37,238 bases of DNA from Maritimibacter sp. (GTDB lineage Bacteria; Pseudomonadota; Alphaproteobacteria; Rhodobacterales; Rhodobacteraceae), in assembly GCA_020441225.1 (NCBI GenBank), contig JAGRMP010000173.1:1-37238 (forward strand), given 5' to 3'. The position numbers and the translations under genes are program-made. The notes below the pieces were generated by a model. It saw only the letters and a program-made list of their open reading frames with translations. It was not told where the DNA came from and did not search any database. Below are positions 14,763-24,761 of the stretch, piece after piece; positions within the stretch are counted from its first letter, which is position 1, and the number at the start of each line of letters is the position of its first letter.

Positions 14763-15778
14763 TGGAAGGCCGCACGTTCCGCCGCATCGGACTTGCCATC
14801 GCCCTTGTCTGGCTCTTCTTCGCGCTGTTCCCGATCTGGTGGGTGGTCGTCACCGCCTTCAAGCCGCCGCTCGCGGTGAGCCAGGGCGCCACCTACCTGC
14901 CCTGGGTCGATTTCCAGCCCACGCTCCAGGCGTTCCGCGATGCGCTCTCGGGCGTGCGTGGCGATTTCGCCGGCCCGATCTTGAGTTCGGTCCTGGTCTC
15001 GATCGTCGCCACCGCCTTCTCGGTCCTGCTCGGCGCGATGGCGGCCTACGCGCTCGTCCGCTTCACCTTCCGCATCCGGCTCTTCGCCGGTCTCGCCTTC
15101 GGCGTCGTGGCGATCGGCGGCTTCGTGCTCGTCACCCAGCTCTTCGGGCTGCGGGTGCCCTACGCGCTCGCGATCGTCCTCGTCGTCGCCACCCCCTTCG
15201 CGGTCTGGCTCAACGGCCGCAACCTGCCGGGCCCGGTGCTCGGCAACAACGACGTGACGTTCTGGTTCGTCTCTCAGCGGATGTTCCCGCCGATCGTCTC
15301 GGCCTTCGCCCTGTTCCTGCTCTACAGCGAGATGAACAAGGCGGGCGTCCGGATGCTCGACAGCTTCCCCGGCCTCGTGCTCGCCTACACGGCTTTCGGC
15401 CTGCCCTTCGCCGTGTGGCTGATGCGCGACTTCTTCACCACGGTGCCGGTCGAGGTCGAAGAAGCCGCCATGGTCGACAACATCGGCCGGCTGCGCATCT
15501 TCTTCCAGATCGTCCTGCCGATGTCGCGTCCGGGGCTGATCGCCACGTCGATGATCATCCTCGCCTTCATCTGGAACGAATTCCTGTTCGCGCTGCTTCT
15601 GACGTCGTCGAAGTGGCAAACCCTGCCCATCCTGCTCGCGGGTCAGAATTCGAGCCGCGGCGACGAATGGTGGGCGATCTCCGTGGCCGCGCTCATCTCG
15701 ATCATTCCGATGATCGTGGTCGCACTTTTCCTTGGGCGCATGATGCGCTCGGGGCTTCTGGCCGGGTCGATCAAATAA
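14762..15778 (+). CDS. Sugar ABC transporter permease, MalG type
   Basis: About 338 residues. The start MEGRTFRRIGLAIALVWLFFAL gives the first membrane segment after a short basic tail. Further segments follow, and the EAA loop is EVEEAAMVDNIGRLRIFFQIVLPMSRPG. The C-terminus AALISIIPMIVVALFLGRMM is typical of MalG/UgpE permeases. The ATG lies in the stop of the preceding permease (ATGA), so the two are coupled and made in equal amounts. The frame is open upstream to 14378, but that part is a shadow of the other permease. The periplasmic loop (about residues 45-75) is somewhat long. Confidence 0.93.
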   Translation: MEGRTFRRIGLAIALVWLFFALFPIWWVVVTAFKPPLAVSQGATYLPWVDFQPTLQAFRDALSGVRGDFAGPILSSVLVSIVATAFSVLLGAMAAYALVRFTFRIRLFAGLAFGVVAIGGFVLVTQLFGLRVPYALAIVLVVATPFAVWLNGRNLPGPVLGNNDVTFWFVSQRMFPPIVSAFALFLLYSEMNKAGVRMLDSFPGLVLAYTAFGLPFAVWLMRDFFTTVPVEVEEAAMVDNIGRLRIFFQIVLPMSRPGLIATSMIILAFIWNEFLFALLLTSSKWQTLPILLAGQNSSRGDEWWAISVAALISIIPMIVVALFLGRMMRSGLLAGSIK

Positions 15779-15804
15779 AGACCCCAATCTTCGGGAGGAA
15801 GACA

Positions 15805-17238
15805 ATGAAAAGACTACTGCTCGCAACCGCCCTCGTGCCGCTCGCCGGCATGGCCTTCGGGCAATGCTCGCCGGATTACACCGGCGTGAACCTCAAGGTC
15901 TCGACCCAGAACGGCCCGTTCATCGCCTCGGCTCTGCAAGCCGCCGGGGAGAGTTGGTCGGAAAAGACCTGCGGCACCGTCGAGATCGTCGAGTTCCCGT
16001 TCTCCGAACTCTACCCCAAATTCCTCACCGCGATGAGCCAGCAGACCGGCGACTTCGACGTGATCGGTTTCGTCCCGGCCTGGGTGCCGGATTTCGCGCC
16101 GTTCCTGTCCGCGATGCCGGCAGAAATGCAGTCGGGTGAGGCCTGGGACGACATCCACCCGGTCTACCGCGAACGGCTGATGACCTGGGGCGGCGAGATC
16201 AAGTCGGCCACCATGGACGGCGACATGCACATGCTCAACTACCGCGCCGACTTGTTCGAGGACCCGGCCAACATGGAGGCGTTCAAGGCGCAATATGGCT
16301 ACGACCTCGCCGCGCCGGTGACCTGGGAGCAGTACTACGACATCGCCGAGTTCTTCACCGCTTCCGACGCCGTCGAATACGGCACCGCCGAAGCCTACCG
16401 GATCGGCGGCCAGCAGTTCTGGTATTTCTTCAGCCATGCCGCGTCCTACACCAACAACCCCAACACGCCGGGCGCGATGTTCTTCGATCCCGAGACGATG
16501 GATGCCCAGATCAACAACCCGGGCTGGCTGCGCGCGCTCGAAGAGTACAAGCGCGGGCTCGACTACAACCCGCCGGGCGCGCTCAACAACGGCTCGGGCG
16601 ACGTGCGCCCGCTCTATGCCGGCGGCACCGTCGCGATGAACCTCGACTGGGCCGATTCCGGCGTGCTCGGCGCGACCGAAGGTTCGATCAAGGGGAACGT
16701 GCGCACCGCCGTCCTGCCCGGCTCGACCGAAATCTGGAACTCGCAGACCGGCGAATGGGACAGCTTCGACGAGCCCGTCGCTTCGCCCTTCCTCGCCTTC
16801 GGCGGATGGCAACTGGCGGTTCCGGGCGACAGCCGCAACCAGGAAGCCGCCTGGTCCTACGTGGCCGAGGTCACGAGCCCCGAGGTCTCGGGCGTCGCGA
16901 TCGTGACCGCCAACACCGGCGTGAACCCGTACCGCCTCAGCCACTACGAGAACCTCGACAACTGGGCCTCGATCTTCTCGGCCGAGGAGGCCGAGAGCTA
17001 CCTCGGCGCCCAGCGTGCCTCGCTCGACTCGCCCAACGTGGCGCTCGATCTGCGCATCCCGGGCTTCAACAGCTACACCGATGTGCTGGAGATCGAACTG
17101 TCGAAGGCGCTGGCCGGTGAAGTCGAGCCGCAAGCGGCCCTCGACGCCATCGCCGCCGAATGGAACAAGATCACCGACGACCTCGGCCGCGATGCGCAAC
17201 TCGCCGCCTACCGGGCGTCGGTCGGCCTGCCGAACTGA
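15805..17238 (+). CDS. Sugar ABC transporter extracellular substrate-binding protein, MalE/UgpB type
   Basis: A 477-residue precursor. The signal peptide MKRLLLATALVPLAGMAFG is followed by a Gln-Cys start of the mature chain. It is a type 1 bacterial extracellular solute-binding protein: NLKVSTQNGPFIASAL, FPFSELYPKFLTAMSQQTGDFDV, an ALEEYKRGLDYNPPGA segment, and AMNLDWADSGVL, whose aromatic and acidic residues fit sugar binding. Preceded by GGGAGGA at good spacing. At about 455 mature residues it is somewhat larger than MalE-like proteins of about 390. The substrate is unknown, but it enters a route with kinase, epimerase and aldo-keto reductase. A strong hairpin follows the stop. Confidence 0.93.
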   Translation: MKRLLLATALVPLAGMAFGQCSPDYTGVNLKVSTQNGPFIASALQAAGESWSEKTCGTVEIVEFPFSELYPKFLTAMSQQTGDFDVIGFVPAWVPDFAPFLSAMPAEMQSGEAWDDIHPVYRERLMTWGGEIKSATMDGDMHMLNYRADLFEDPANMEAFKAQYGYDLAAPVTWEQYYDIAEFFTASDAVEYGTAEAYRIGGQQFWYFFSHAASYTNNPNTPGAMFFDPETMDAQINNPGWLRALEEYKRGLDYNPPGALNNGSGDVRPLYAGGTVAMNLDWADSGVLGATEGSIKGNVRTAVLPGSTEIWNSQTGEWDSFDEPVASPFLAFGGWQLAVPGDSRNQEAAWSYVAEVTSPEVSGVAIVTANTGVNPYRLSHYENLDNWASIFSAEEAESYLGAQRASLDSPNVALDLRIPGFNSYTDVLEIELSKALAGEVEPQAALDAIAAEWNKITDDLGRDAQLAAYRASVGLPN

Positions 17239-17252
17239 CACGTTCCTCCCTG

Positions 17253-17282
17253 CCCCGGGCCTGCTTTCGGGTGGGCCCGGGG
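17253..17282 (+). promoter_or_regulatory. Intercistronic stem-loop after the binding-protein gene
   Basis: A perfect 9-bp stem ccccgggcc/ggcccgggg (17253-17261 with 17274-17282) with a 12-base loop and no following U-run. It lies between the binding-protein stop and the ATPase start, as expected for mRNA stabilisation of the upstream message. Confidence 0.75.
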
Positions 17283-17319
17283 ACCTTCAAGACAAATCCA
17301 AAAGCCCGAAGGCAGCATC

Positions 17320-18377
<1,058 letters not shown>

Positions 18378-18381
<4 letters not shown>

Positions 18382-19871
18382 CACGCGACCTCTACCTCGC
18401 CATCGACGTCGGCACCGGGGGGCTGCGCTCGGCGCTGGTCGATCGTGACGGCCATATCCTCGCCTTCAGCCACAAGGAACACGAGCAGATCGTACCGCAA
18501 TTCGGCTGGTCGGAGCAGCGCCCCGCCGATTGGTGGGCGGGCACCGAAGCCACCATCCGAGAGGTGCTGGGCAAGGTCGACGACGCTCCGGCCCGGGTCG
18601 CGGCGATCTGTGCCTGCGGCCAGATGCACGGCAGCGTGCTGATCGACGACGACGGCACCCCGACGCTCGACGCGGTGCCGCTCTGGAACGACAAGCGCAC
18701 CGTGCCGCAACTCGACGCCTTCATCGCCCGCGAAGGCACCGCGCGCGGCCTCGCGCTCAGCGCCAACATGCCCGCCCCCGCCTGGCCCGCCTTCAAGCTC
18801 GCCTGGATCGCCGAGAACCGGCCCGAGGCGCTCGCGCGCGCCACGACCTTGCTGATGCCGAAGGACTGGATCAACTACAAGCTCACCGGCGTGCGGGCGC
18901 AGGATCCGACCGAGGCTTCGTTGAGCTACCTGATGGACTGGCGCAGCCGGACCTGGTCCGACGAACTGTGCGACATGGTCGGCGTGCCGCGCAGCCTGCT
19001 CGCGCCGCTGAAAAACCCCGGCGAGGTGCTGGGCGGGCTCGAGCCGCGGGTCGCTGCCGGGCTCGGCCTTGCCGCCGGCCTGCCGGTGCTGGTGGGCGCC
19101 GGCGACTACCCGATGGCGCTGCTCGGCTCCGGCGTGATCCGCTCCGGCATGGGCTCCGACGTCACCGGCACCTCGTCGATCATCACCCTGTTGCACGACG
19201 ACGCGCTGGTCGACCCCGAGGTGTCGAACGTGCTCACGCCGAACGGGGTCTGGGGGGTCATGACGCTGCTTGAAGCGGGCGGCGACGCGGTCCGCTGGGC
19301 GCGCCGCGCCTTCCACGACAACCGCCGCAGCTACGAAGAAGTGGCCGAGATCGCCACCCACGCCCCCCCGGGGTCGGGCGGGCTGTTCTTCCTGCCCTAT
19401 CTTTCGGGCGAGCGGGTCGCCGAAAAGCACAATTCGCGCGCCCAGTTCTTCGGCCTCAAGGCCGAAACCGGGCTTGCCGATCTGCACCGCGCGGTGCTCG
19501 AGGGCGTCGTCTTCTCGGTGCGCCGGGTGCTCGACAAGCTGCCCGAGGGCAAGGCCCGCCCCGAGCGGATCGTCGCCGCCTCCGGGGGCGCCAGATCGGC
19601 GCTCTGGCTGAAGATCAAGGCGTCGATGTACCGGGTGCCCTATGTCGTGCCCGAAGAGCTCGAATGCGGCGTGGTCGGCGCCGCTGCGCTGATGGCCGCC
19701 TCCACCGGCGACGCGGCCGACCTGGAGGCCGCCGTCGACCGGATGGTCCGGTTCGAGACCGAGATTCCGCCCGACCCGGAATGGGCCGATCTCTACGACC
19801 GGATGATGCCGATCTATGCCCGGCTCTACGAGGGCTCGAAAGCCTATTGGGACGATCTCGACGCGCTATGA
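18378..19871 (+). CDS. FGGY-family carbohydrate kinase, xylulokinase-like
   Basis: A 497-residue kinase. The N-terminal phosphate motif is AIDVGTGGLRSALVD, QMHG lies at residues 82-85 as in xylulokinases, and the predicted catalytic base is Asp243 in GAGDYPMALLG. The adenosine motif region ASGGARSALWLKIKASM lies near residue 400. It phosphorylates a sugar, most likely a ketose supplied by the epimerase and dehydrogenases. The start is a GTG within the ATPase stop (GTGA, 4-bp overlap); it is chosen because it yields the conserved N-terminus, while the frame's upstream extension to 17160 is a shadow of the ATPase. The substrate is not determined. Confidence 0.88.
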
Positions 19872-20536
19872 CCCTCACCGCCCTCCTCTGGGATCTCGAC
19901 GGCACCCTGGTCGACAGCGAACCGGCCCATGGTGCGGCGTTCGACGATGCGTTGGCCGAGCTCGGGCTTGCGGTGGCCCCGGATTTCCACGCCCGGATGC
20001 TCGGCGTGAACGAGGCAGGGGTCCATGAGGCGCTGGTCGCCGAAACTGGCGCGACGATCGGGCTTGCCGAATGGAGCGCCCGGAAATGGGCGCACTATCG
20101 GCGCCATGCCGAGGATATCCGCCGCCGCGAACCCGTGGCCGCGGTCGCCGAGGACTGGGCCGCGCGCGGCATGCCCTGTGCCGTGGTGTCCAACTCCACC
20201 GCCGACGAGGTCGCCATCGCCCTCGCCGCCACCGGGCTCGACGCGGTCCTCACCACGACAGTCACCTTCGCCGACGTCACCCGCGGCAAGCCGGATCCAG
20301 AAGGCTACCTGCTCGGCGCTTCCCGCCTCGGCGTGGCGCCGGCGTCCTGTCTTGTGATCGAAGACAGCCCGGTGGGCGCCGCAGCGGGCCGGGCCGCCGG
20401 CATGCGCGTCGTCTATCATCCGCAAACCCCGGCCGACGATCCCGCGACGCGTGCGCCCGGTGCGCACTACCTGGCGCCCGACGGCGACCTCGCCGCCCTC
20501 GTCGCCCATGCCATGACCACAGGAGACCTGCCATGA
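19868..20536 (+). CDS. HAD-superfamily phosphatase/phosphomutase (beta-PGM-like)
   Basis: A 222-residue subfamily IA HAD hydrolase. Motif I DLDGTLVDSE gives nucleophile Asp9 and acid Asp11. Motif II is VVSNS, motif III is GKPDPEGYLLG, and motif IV is VIEDSPVGAAAG. A four-helix cap lies between motifs I and II. It likely dephosphorylates or isomerises a sugar phosphate, perhaps to prevent toxic accumulation. The ATG overlaps the kinase stop by 4 bp (ATGA). The upstream open frame to 19664 is a shadow of the kinase. Confidence 0.9.
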   Translation: MTLTALLWDLDGTLVDSEPAHGAAFDDALAELGLAVAPDFHARMLGVNEAGVHEALVAETGATIGLAEWSARKWAHYRRHAEDIRRREPVAAVAEDWAARGMPCAVVSNSTADEVAIALAATGLDAVLTTTVTFADVTRGKPDPEGYLLGASRLGVAPASCLVIEDSPVGAAAGRAAGMRVVYHPQTPADDPATRAPGAHYLAPDGDLAALVAHAMTTGDLP

Positions 20537-21363
20537 CAGTTATTCCCGCCCTGCCCCTCTCCGACGGACATTCCATCCCGCAGCTCGGCACGGGGGTCTG
20601 GCAGATCCCGAACGATCGGACCGGGGCGGTGGTGGCCTCGGCCATCGAGACAGGGTACCGCCTGCTCGACGGCGCCTATATCTACGAGAACGAGGCGGGG
20701 CTCGGCGAAGGCGTGCGCCTGTCGGGGCTGCCGCGCGAAGAGCTGTTCATAACCACCAAGGTCTGGAACGCCGACCAGGGCCACGACGAGGCCCGCGCCT
20801 CGGTGGCGCGTTCGCTCGAAACGATGGGGCTCGACTATCTCGACCTCGTCCTGATCCACTGGCCCTGCCCGAACAAGGACCGCTATGTCGAGACCTGGGA
20901 AGCCTTGATCGAGATGCAGGCCGAGGGGCTGATGCGCTCGATCGGCGTGTCGAACTTCAACCCCGACCACCTCGACCGGATCATCGACGCGACCGGGGTC
21001 AAGCCGGTCCTGAACCAGATCGAAGTCAACCCGAAGATGGCCAACACCGCGCTGCGCGCGGCGAATGCGGCGCGGGGCGTCGTCACCCAGGGCTGGACGC
21101 CGCTCGGGGAGAGCAAGACCTTCGACTTCCCGCAGATCGCCGACATCTGCGCGCGCACCGGCAAGAGCCCGGCCCAGGTGACGCTGCGCTGGCACATGCA
21201 GCTCGGCCATTCGACGGTGCCCCGTGCCACCGATCCCGCGCACCAGCGCGAGAACCTCGACATCTTCGACTTCGCCCTCACCGACGACGACATGGCGGCG
21301 ATCGCGACGCTCGACTGGAACGCCCGCTGCGGTCCCGATCCTCTGTTCTTCGAATGGGAGTAG
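20533..21363 (+). CDS. Aldo/keto reductase (DkgA-like)
   Basis: A 276-residue (beta/alpha)8 NADPH-dependent reductase. The catalytic tetrad is visible as Asp46, Tyr51, Lys76 and His109 in GYRLLDGAYIYENE, TTKVW and LIHWP. IGVSNFNPDHLD and VLNQIEVNP line the cofactor site, and the C-terminus has TVPRATDPAHQRENLDIF. It resembles 2,5-diketo-gluconate reductases in length and motifs. It could reduce a keto-sugar to a polyol or keto-acid. It overlaps the HAD gene by 4 bp and is followed by the epimerase after 3 bp. Confidence 0.92.
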   Translation: MTVIPALPLSDGHSIPQLGTGVWQIPNDRTGAVVASAIETGYRLLDGAYIYENEAGLGEGVRLSGLPREELFITTKVWNADQGHDEARASVARSLETMGLDYLDLVLIHWPCPNKDRYVETWEALIEMQAEGLMRSIGVSNFNPDHLDRIIDATGVKPVLNQIEVNPKMANTALRAANAARGVVTQGWTPLGESKTFDFPQIADICARTGKSPAQVTLRWHMQLGHSTVPRATDPAHQRENLDIFDFALTDDDMAAIATLDWNARCGPDPLFFEWE

Positions 21364-21366
21364 ACC

Positions 21367-22233
21367 ATGAAAGGTTTCGGCATACATTCCAGCATCTGGA
21401 CGATGGACTGGACCCCTGACGCAGCGGAGCACGCCGTCGGCGAGGCGGTGCGTCACGGGTTCGACTTCATCGAGATCGCGCTCCTGAAGCCCGCGCGGGT
21501 CGATACCGCGCACAGCCGGAAGCTGTTCGAGACCGCCGGCATCTCTGCCGTCTGCTCGCTCGGCCTGCCCGAGGCCGCCTGGCCGTCGCGCGATCCGCAG
21601 GCAGGGATCGACTTCCTGAAGGTCGCGATCGACGCCACCGCCGACATGGGGGCGCTGGCCCTGTCCGGCGTGATCTATGGCGGCATCGGCGAGCGCTCGG
21701 GCCGCCCGCCGACCGCGGCCGAATACGACAACGTGGCGCGCTGCCTCGCGGCGGCGGCGAAACACGCCCGCACCCGCGGGATCGACCTCGGCGTCGAGGC
21801 CGTGAACCGCTACGAGACCCATCTCATCAACACCGGCCAGCAGGCCGTCGACATGGTCGAGCGCGTCGGTGCCGACAACATGTTCGTCCACCTCGACACT
21901 TACCACATGAACGTCGAGGAAAAGGGGATCGCCCGCGGCATCCTCGCCGCGCGCGATCATTTGCGCTACATCCACCTGTCCGAGTCCGACCGCGGCGTGC
22001 CCGGCAAGGGCAACGTCCGCTGGGACGAGATCTACGCCGCCCTCGCCGCCATCGACTTTCGCGGCGGGCTGGCGATGGAGAGCTTCATGAACATGCCCGA
22101 GGAGCTTGCCTGGGGGCTCTCGGTCTGGCGCCCGGTGGCCGACAGCACCGAGGAGGTGATTACCGAGGGTCTCATGTTCCTGCGTGGCAAGGCCGAACAA
22201 TACGGCCTGATCGAAAAGCGGGGCGCGGCATGA
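21367..22233 (+). CDS. Ketose 3-epimerase (D-tagatose/D-psicose 3-epimerase family)
   Basis: A 288-residue TIM-barrel. Metal ligands are Glu144 (GVEAVNRYE), Asp177 (HLDTYHMN), His203 (YIHLSESDRG) and Glu238 (AMESF). Each is six positions before its recalled counterpart in the Agrobacterium D-psicose 3-epimerase (289 residues), which indicates a true family member. The motif RGVPGKGNVRWDEI is also shared. It epimerises ketoses at C3 using Mn2+ or Co2+. In this operon it probably turns an imported or oxidised ketose into the kinase substrate. It overlaps the VOC gene by 4 bp. Confidence 0.92.
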   Translation: MKGFGIHSSIWTMDWTPDAAEHAVGEAVRHGFDFIEIALLKPARVDTAHSRKLFETAGISAVCSLGLPEAAWPSRDPQAGIDFLKVAIDATADMGALALSGVIYGGIGERSGRPPTAAEYDNVARCLAAAAKHARTRGIDLGVEAVNRYETHLINTGQQAVDMVERVGADNMFVHLDTYHMNVEEKGIARGILAARDHLRYIHLSESDRGVPGKGNVRWDEIYAALAAIDFRGGLAMESFMNMPEELAWGLSVWRPVADSTEEVITEGLMFLRGKAEQYGLIEKRGAA

Positions 22234-22820
22234 TCCCGGTTCTGGCTGTGGATGACCCCGCCGCGGCCCGGGAAATGCTCGCGCGGCTGTTCGACTTCGC
22301 CGCCGCCGGCGACGGGAGGATGGTTCTCGGCGATCAGCCCATCGCCGTTGTCGGGACCGGCGAGGTTCCATCGGGGATGATCCCGCTGCGTCTCGACCAT
22401 GTCGCCTTTGCCACCGACGACGCCGACGCGACCCATGTGCGGCTCGCGGCCCAGGGCGCCCGGCTCGCCGGGGCCTTCACTCCGGACGGCCCCCGGGACA
22501 TCCCGGAGTTCCGGGCCCACGGGGTTCGGTTCGTGTTCTTCGACGGGCCGGAGGGCTGGCCGCTGGAGTTCTGTGCAACCAACGGCGTGGCGCGCCATCC
22601 CGGGCACGACCACTACGCGATCCGCACGGCCGAGCTCGACGCGACCGAGGCCCGGCTCGCGGCCCTCGGAGCCGGGCCGATCGCGCGGCACGTGCTCGCC
22701 GGCGCGGCCGGACCGGTCCACGTCCGGTTCCTGTCGCTCGGTAATCACACCTTCGAGTTGTTCGACGACGCCCCGGGTGCAGAGCACCGATCCGACGCCG
22801 GGTGGATCGGAGTGTTGTAG
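22230..22820 (+). CDS. Two-module VOC (glyoxalase/bleomycin-resistance) family protein
   Basis: A 196-residue protein. Two VOC-like halves are visible: RLDHVAFATDDADATHVRL ending in GWPLEFCATNG, and HDHYAIRTAELDATEARLAAL ending in FLSLGNHTFELFD. Each ends in the glutamate-bearing strand that normally binds metal. The N-terminal 45 residues (MIPVLAVDDPAAAREML) may be a degenerate third half. Function is unknown; it may be an epimerase, dioxygenase or lyase acting on a pathway intermediate. It is the last gene of the plus-strand operon, coupled by ATGA to the epimerase. Confidence 0.7.
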   Translation: MIPVLAVDDPAAAREMLARLFDFAAAGDGRMVLGDQPIAVVGTGEVPSGMIPLRLDHVAFATDDADATHVRLAAQGARLAGAFTPDGPRDIPEFRAHGVRFVFFDGPEGWPLEFCATNGVARHPGHDHYAIRTAELDATEARLAALGAGPIARHVLAGAAGPVHVRFLSLGNHTFELFDDAPGAEHRSDAGWIGVL

Positions 22821-22965
22821 CCTGTGTGCCCCAGGTTCCGTGGTTCCCCGGCCTCGGTGGATCCAAGGTCCGCGATTGGGCGTCTCGGCGCACCGGCCGC
22901 ACGAAATCGCCTTCGGGACAGCGCCCTGAAAGGCCCGGCAGCACCAGCGCGGTGACATGCACGTT

Positions 22966-23002
22966 CCCGGAGCCCGTCGCCGGACTCGCAGGACGCTCCG
23001 GG
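22966..23002. terminator. Possible bidirectional terminator hairpin between convergent operons
   Basis: An 8-bp stem cccggagc/gctccggg (22966-22973 with 22995-23002) spans a 21-base loop that can pair further. No clear T-run follows on either strand, so a Rho-dependent or weak terminator is possible. It is in the correct place, between 22820 and 23007. The rest of 22821-23006 has no gene. Confidence 0.4.
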
Positions 23003-23006
23003 TCTG

Positions 23007-23630
23007 TCACGCCCTGTTCAAACGGTCCAGGGACCGGTCATAGCTCTGCACCATTTCTCGTGCTTTTTCGCCCGTCACGCGCGCGGGATCGCCCGGCCTG
23101 TAGATTGCGGTGCCGATACCGAACCCTGTCACGCCGGCCGACATCCACGCTTCGAACGTTTCTGCCGACGCGCCGCCAACGGCGTAGGCCTTTGTCCCTT
23201 GGGGGAGAACCGCGCGGATAGCGCGCCAGCCGTCGAGCCCCAGAACAGAGGCCGGAAAGAGCTTGATACCGTCCGCGCCGTGCCTCAACGCGCAAAACGC
23301 CTCGCTCGGGGTCAATATGCCCGGATAGGAGGACATGCCGGTGGATTTGGTCGCTTCGATCACATCGGGATTGCAGTCGGGCGAGACGACCATTTTCCCA
23401 CCCGCGGCCGCGACCTGGCCGACCGCGTTCACATCGAGGACGGTTCCGGCCCCGACCAACGCCCGGTCGCCAAGCGCCCGGGCCAGTCGCGCGATGCTCT
23501 CGAACGGATCGGGCGAATTCAATGGAACCTCGATCCGGGTAATCCCCGCCTCGAGGATGGCGGTAGCAGTGGCGACCACGTCTCCGGGGGTCACACCGCG
23601 GAGAATGGCGATGACTTCGCGATCTTTCAT
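23007..23630 (-). CDS. dgoA: 2-dehydro-3-deoxy-6-phosphogalactonate aldolase (DgoA-like)
   Basis: A 207-residue class I aldolase of the KDPG/KDPGal family. IAILRG near the N-terminus, Glu34 in IEVPLNSP and Schiff-base Lys123 in GIKLFPAS match E. coli DgoA in order and spacing. GAGTV, SPDCNPDV and FGIGTAIYRPGDPA are also typical; the last differs from Eda and points to KDPGal. It cleaves KDPGal to pyruvate and glyceraldehyde 3-phosphate in De Ley-Doudoroff-type galactose metabolism. Together with the kinase at 27258 it completes the last two steps. It is the most distal gene of its operon, 103 bp after the binding protein, with an intervening hairpin. Confidence 0.88.
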   Translation of the reverse strand: MKDREVIAILRGVTPGDVVATATAILEAGITRIEVPLNSPDPFESIARLARALGDRALVGAGTVLDVNAVGQVAAAGGKMVVSPDCNPDVIEATKSTGMSSYPGILTPSEAFCALRHGADGIKLFPASVLGLDGWRAIRAVLPQGTKAYAVGGASAETFEAWMSAGVTGFGIGTAIYRPGDPARVTGEKAREMVQSYDRSLDRLNRA

Positions 23631-23682
23631 CGGACCTGCCTTCTGTTTCGACTGTGCGCGGGATTATCTGGCGCGAGGTATC

Positions 23683-23711
23683 GCCCGGCACGCGCACATT
23701 GCGCGCCGGGC
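23683..23711 (-). promoter_or_regulatory. Intercistronic stem-loop after the third binding-protein gene
   Basis: A GC-rich stem: gcccggc (23683-23689) pairs with gccgggc (23705-23711), and inner cgcgc/gcgcg bases continue the stem with a bulged A and loop acatt. No U-run follows. It is placed just 3' of the binding-protein stop on the minus strand, like the other two in this window. Confidence 0.7.
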
Positions 23712-23733
23712 AGCACCGGAGGTCATGGTTCCG

Positions 23734-24729
23734 TCAGCTGTGGCGGAACTGCGCGACGTTGTCGGCGGTGATCTTCATCACACCTGTCACGACCTGCTCG
23801 GGCAACGGGTTGACGGCGGCCGCCTTCCAGTCCGGCACGACTTTCATGCCGTCGGTGTTCAGCCAGTGCAGCAGGTGAACCGCAAGGAACGACTCGGCAA
23901 AGGATTTCTGCGCGATCGCACCGACAAGTGTGCCGTCTTCGATATAGGGCAGCATGTCGTCGTTGCGGTCCATGCCGACGATCTTGATCTCGCCGGCCCG
24001 GCCGGCCTCGGTCACCGCGATCGCCGCGCCCTTGCCGCTGTCGCCATCGGTCCCGCCGATGCCGACGATGTCGGGATGGGCGAGGATCGCCTGGCCGTAG
24101 GCGGTCGGCGCATAGGACGGATCGGCCTTGTCGTTGACCACGTCGACGACCTCGATCTCCGGCGCCTCTTCGGCGAAGTAGGCCTTGTAACCCTCGACGC
24201 GCTCGAGCACCGCGGGCGCCGGGAAGGTGCCGAGCAGAACCTTGCCCTTGCCGCCGACGGCCTCGGCCAGCATCCTGCCGCCCTCCCTGCCGGCTTCGAA
24301 GTTGGAAATCCCGAGATGGATCGTGCGGCCGCTGTTCGGCGCGTCGCCGATGATCATGGCAACCGGAATGCCGGCCTCGCGCGCCCGCTGGATGCCGGGT
24401 TCGAGCGCGGCGACGTCGCCCGGGAAGATCAGGATCCCGGCCGGTCGGCGCACAATCAGCTCGTCGAGCTGTCGCGCCTGGCCTGCCGTGTCGAAATCGA
24501 GCGGGCCGCTGAAGGTTGTCTTGACCCCGAGCGCCGCTTCGGCGGCCGCGAGCCCGTCGCGGTGGTCGCGCCAGAACGGCACCTGTGTGACGACCGACAG
24601 GAATACGTATTCCATCCCGGCCCCCTGGGCGAGCGCTTCGCCGGAGAGCGCGGGCAGCATCGAGCCGGCGACGCCGGTCGCGCCGGCAAACATGGCCTGG
24701 CGGCGGTTGAGTTTCATTCCGAGTGTCAT
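23734..24729 (-). CDS. Sugar ABC transporter substrate-binding protein, RbsB type, Tat-exported
   Basis: A 331-residue precursor. The N-terminus has a twin-arginine signal (LNRRQAMFAGATGVAGSML) with a likely cleavage after GEALA. The mature protein is a type I periplasmic binding protein: YVFLSVVTQVPFWRDHRDGL, ILIFPGDVAALEPGIQRA, GTDGDSGKGAAIAV and VGMDRNDDMLPYI. The start at 24729 is chosen for an AGGAGG-rich ribosome-binding site; the frame opens far upstream to 25938 only as a shadow of the permease. It feeds a transporter linked to KDGal kinase and aldolase, so an aldonate or galactose-type sugar is a plausible ligand. Tat export suggests folding before export. Confidence 0.9.
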   Translation of the reverse strand: MTLGMKLNRRQAMFAGATGVAGSMLPALSGEALAQGAGMEYVFLSVVTQVPFWRDHRDGLAAAEAALGVKTTFSGPLDFDTAGQARQLDELIVRRPAGILIFPGDVAALEPGIQRAREAGIPVAMIIGDAPNSGRTIHLGISNFEAGREGGRMLAEAVGGKGKVLLGTFPAPAVLERVEGYKAYFAEEAPEIEVVDVVNDKADPSYAPTAYGQAILAHPDIVGIGGTDGDSGKGAAIAVTEAGRAGEIKIVGMDRNDDMLPYIEDGTLVGAIAQKSFAESFLAVHLLHWLNTDGMKVVPDWKAAAVNPLPEQVVTGVMKITADNVAQFRHS

Positions 24730-24761
24730 AGGATCCTCCTCCTGGGTTGTAATTGAAACGA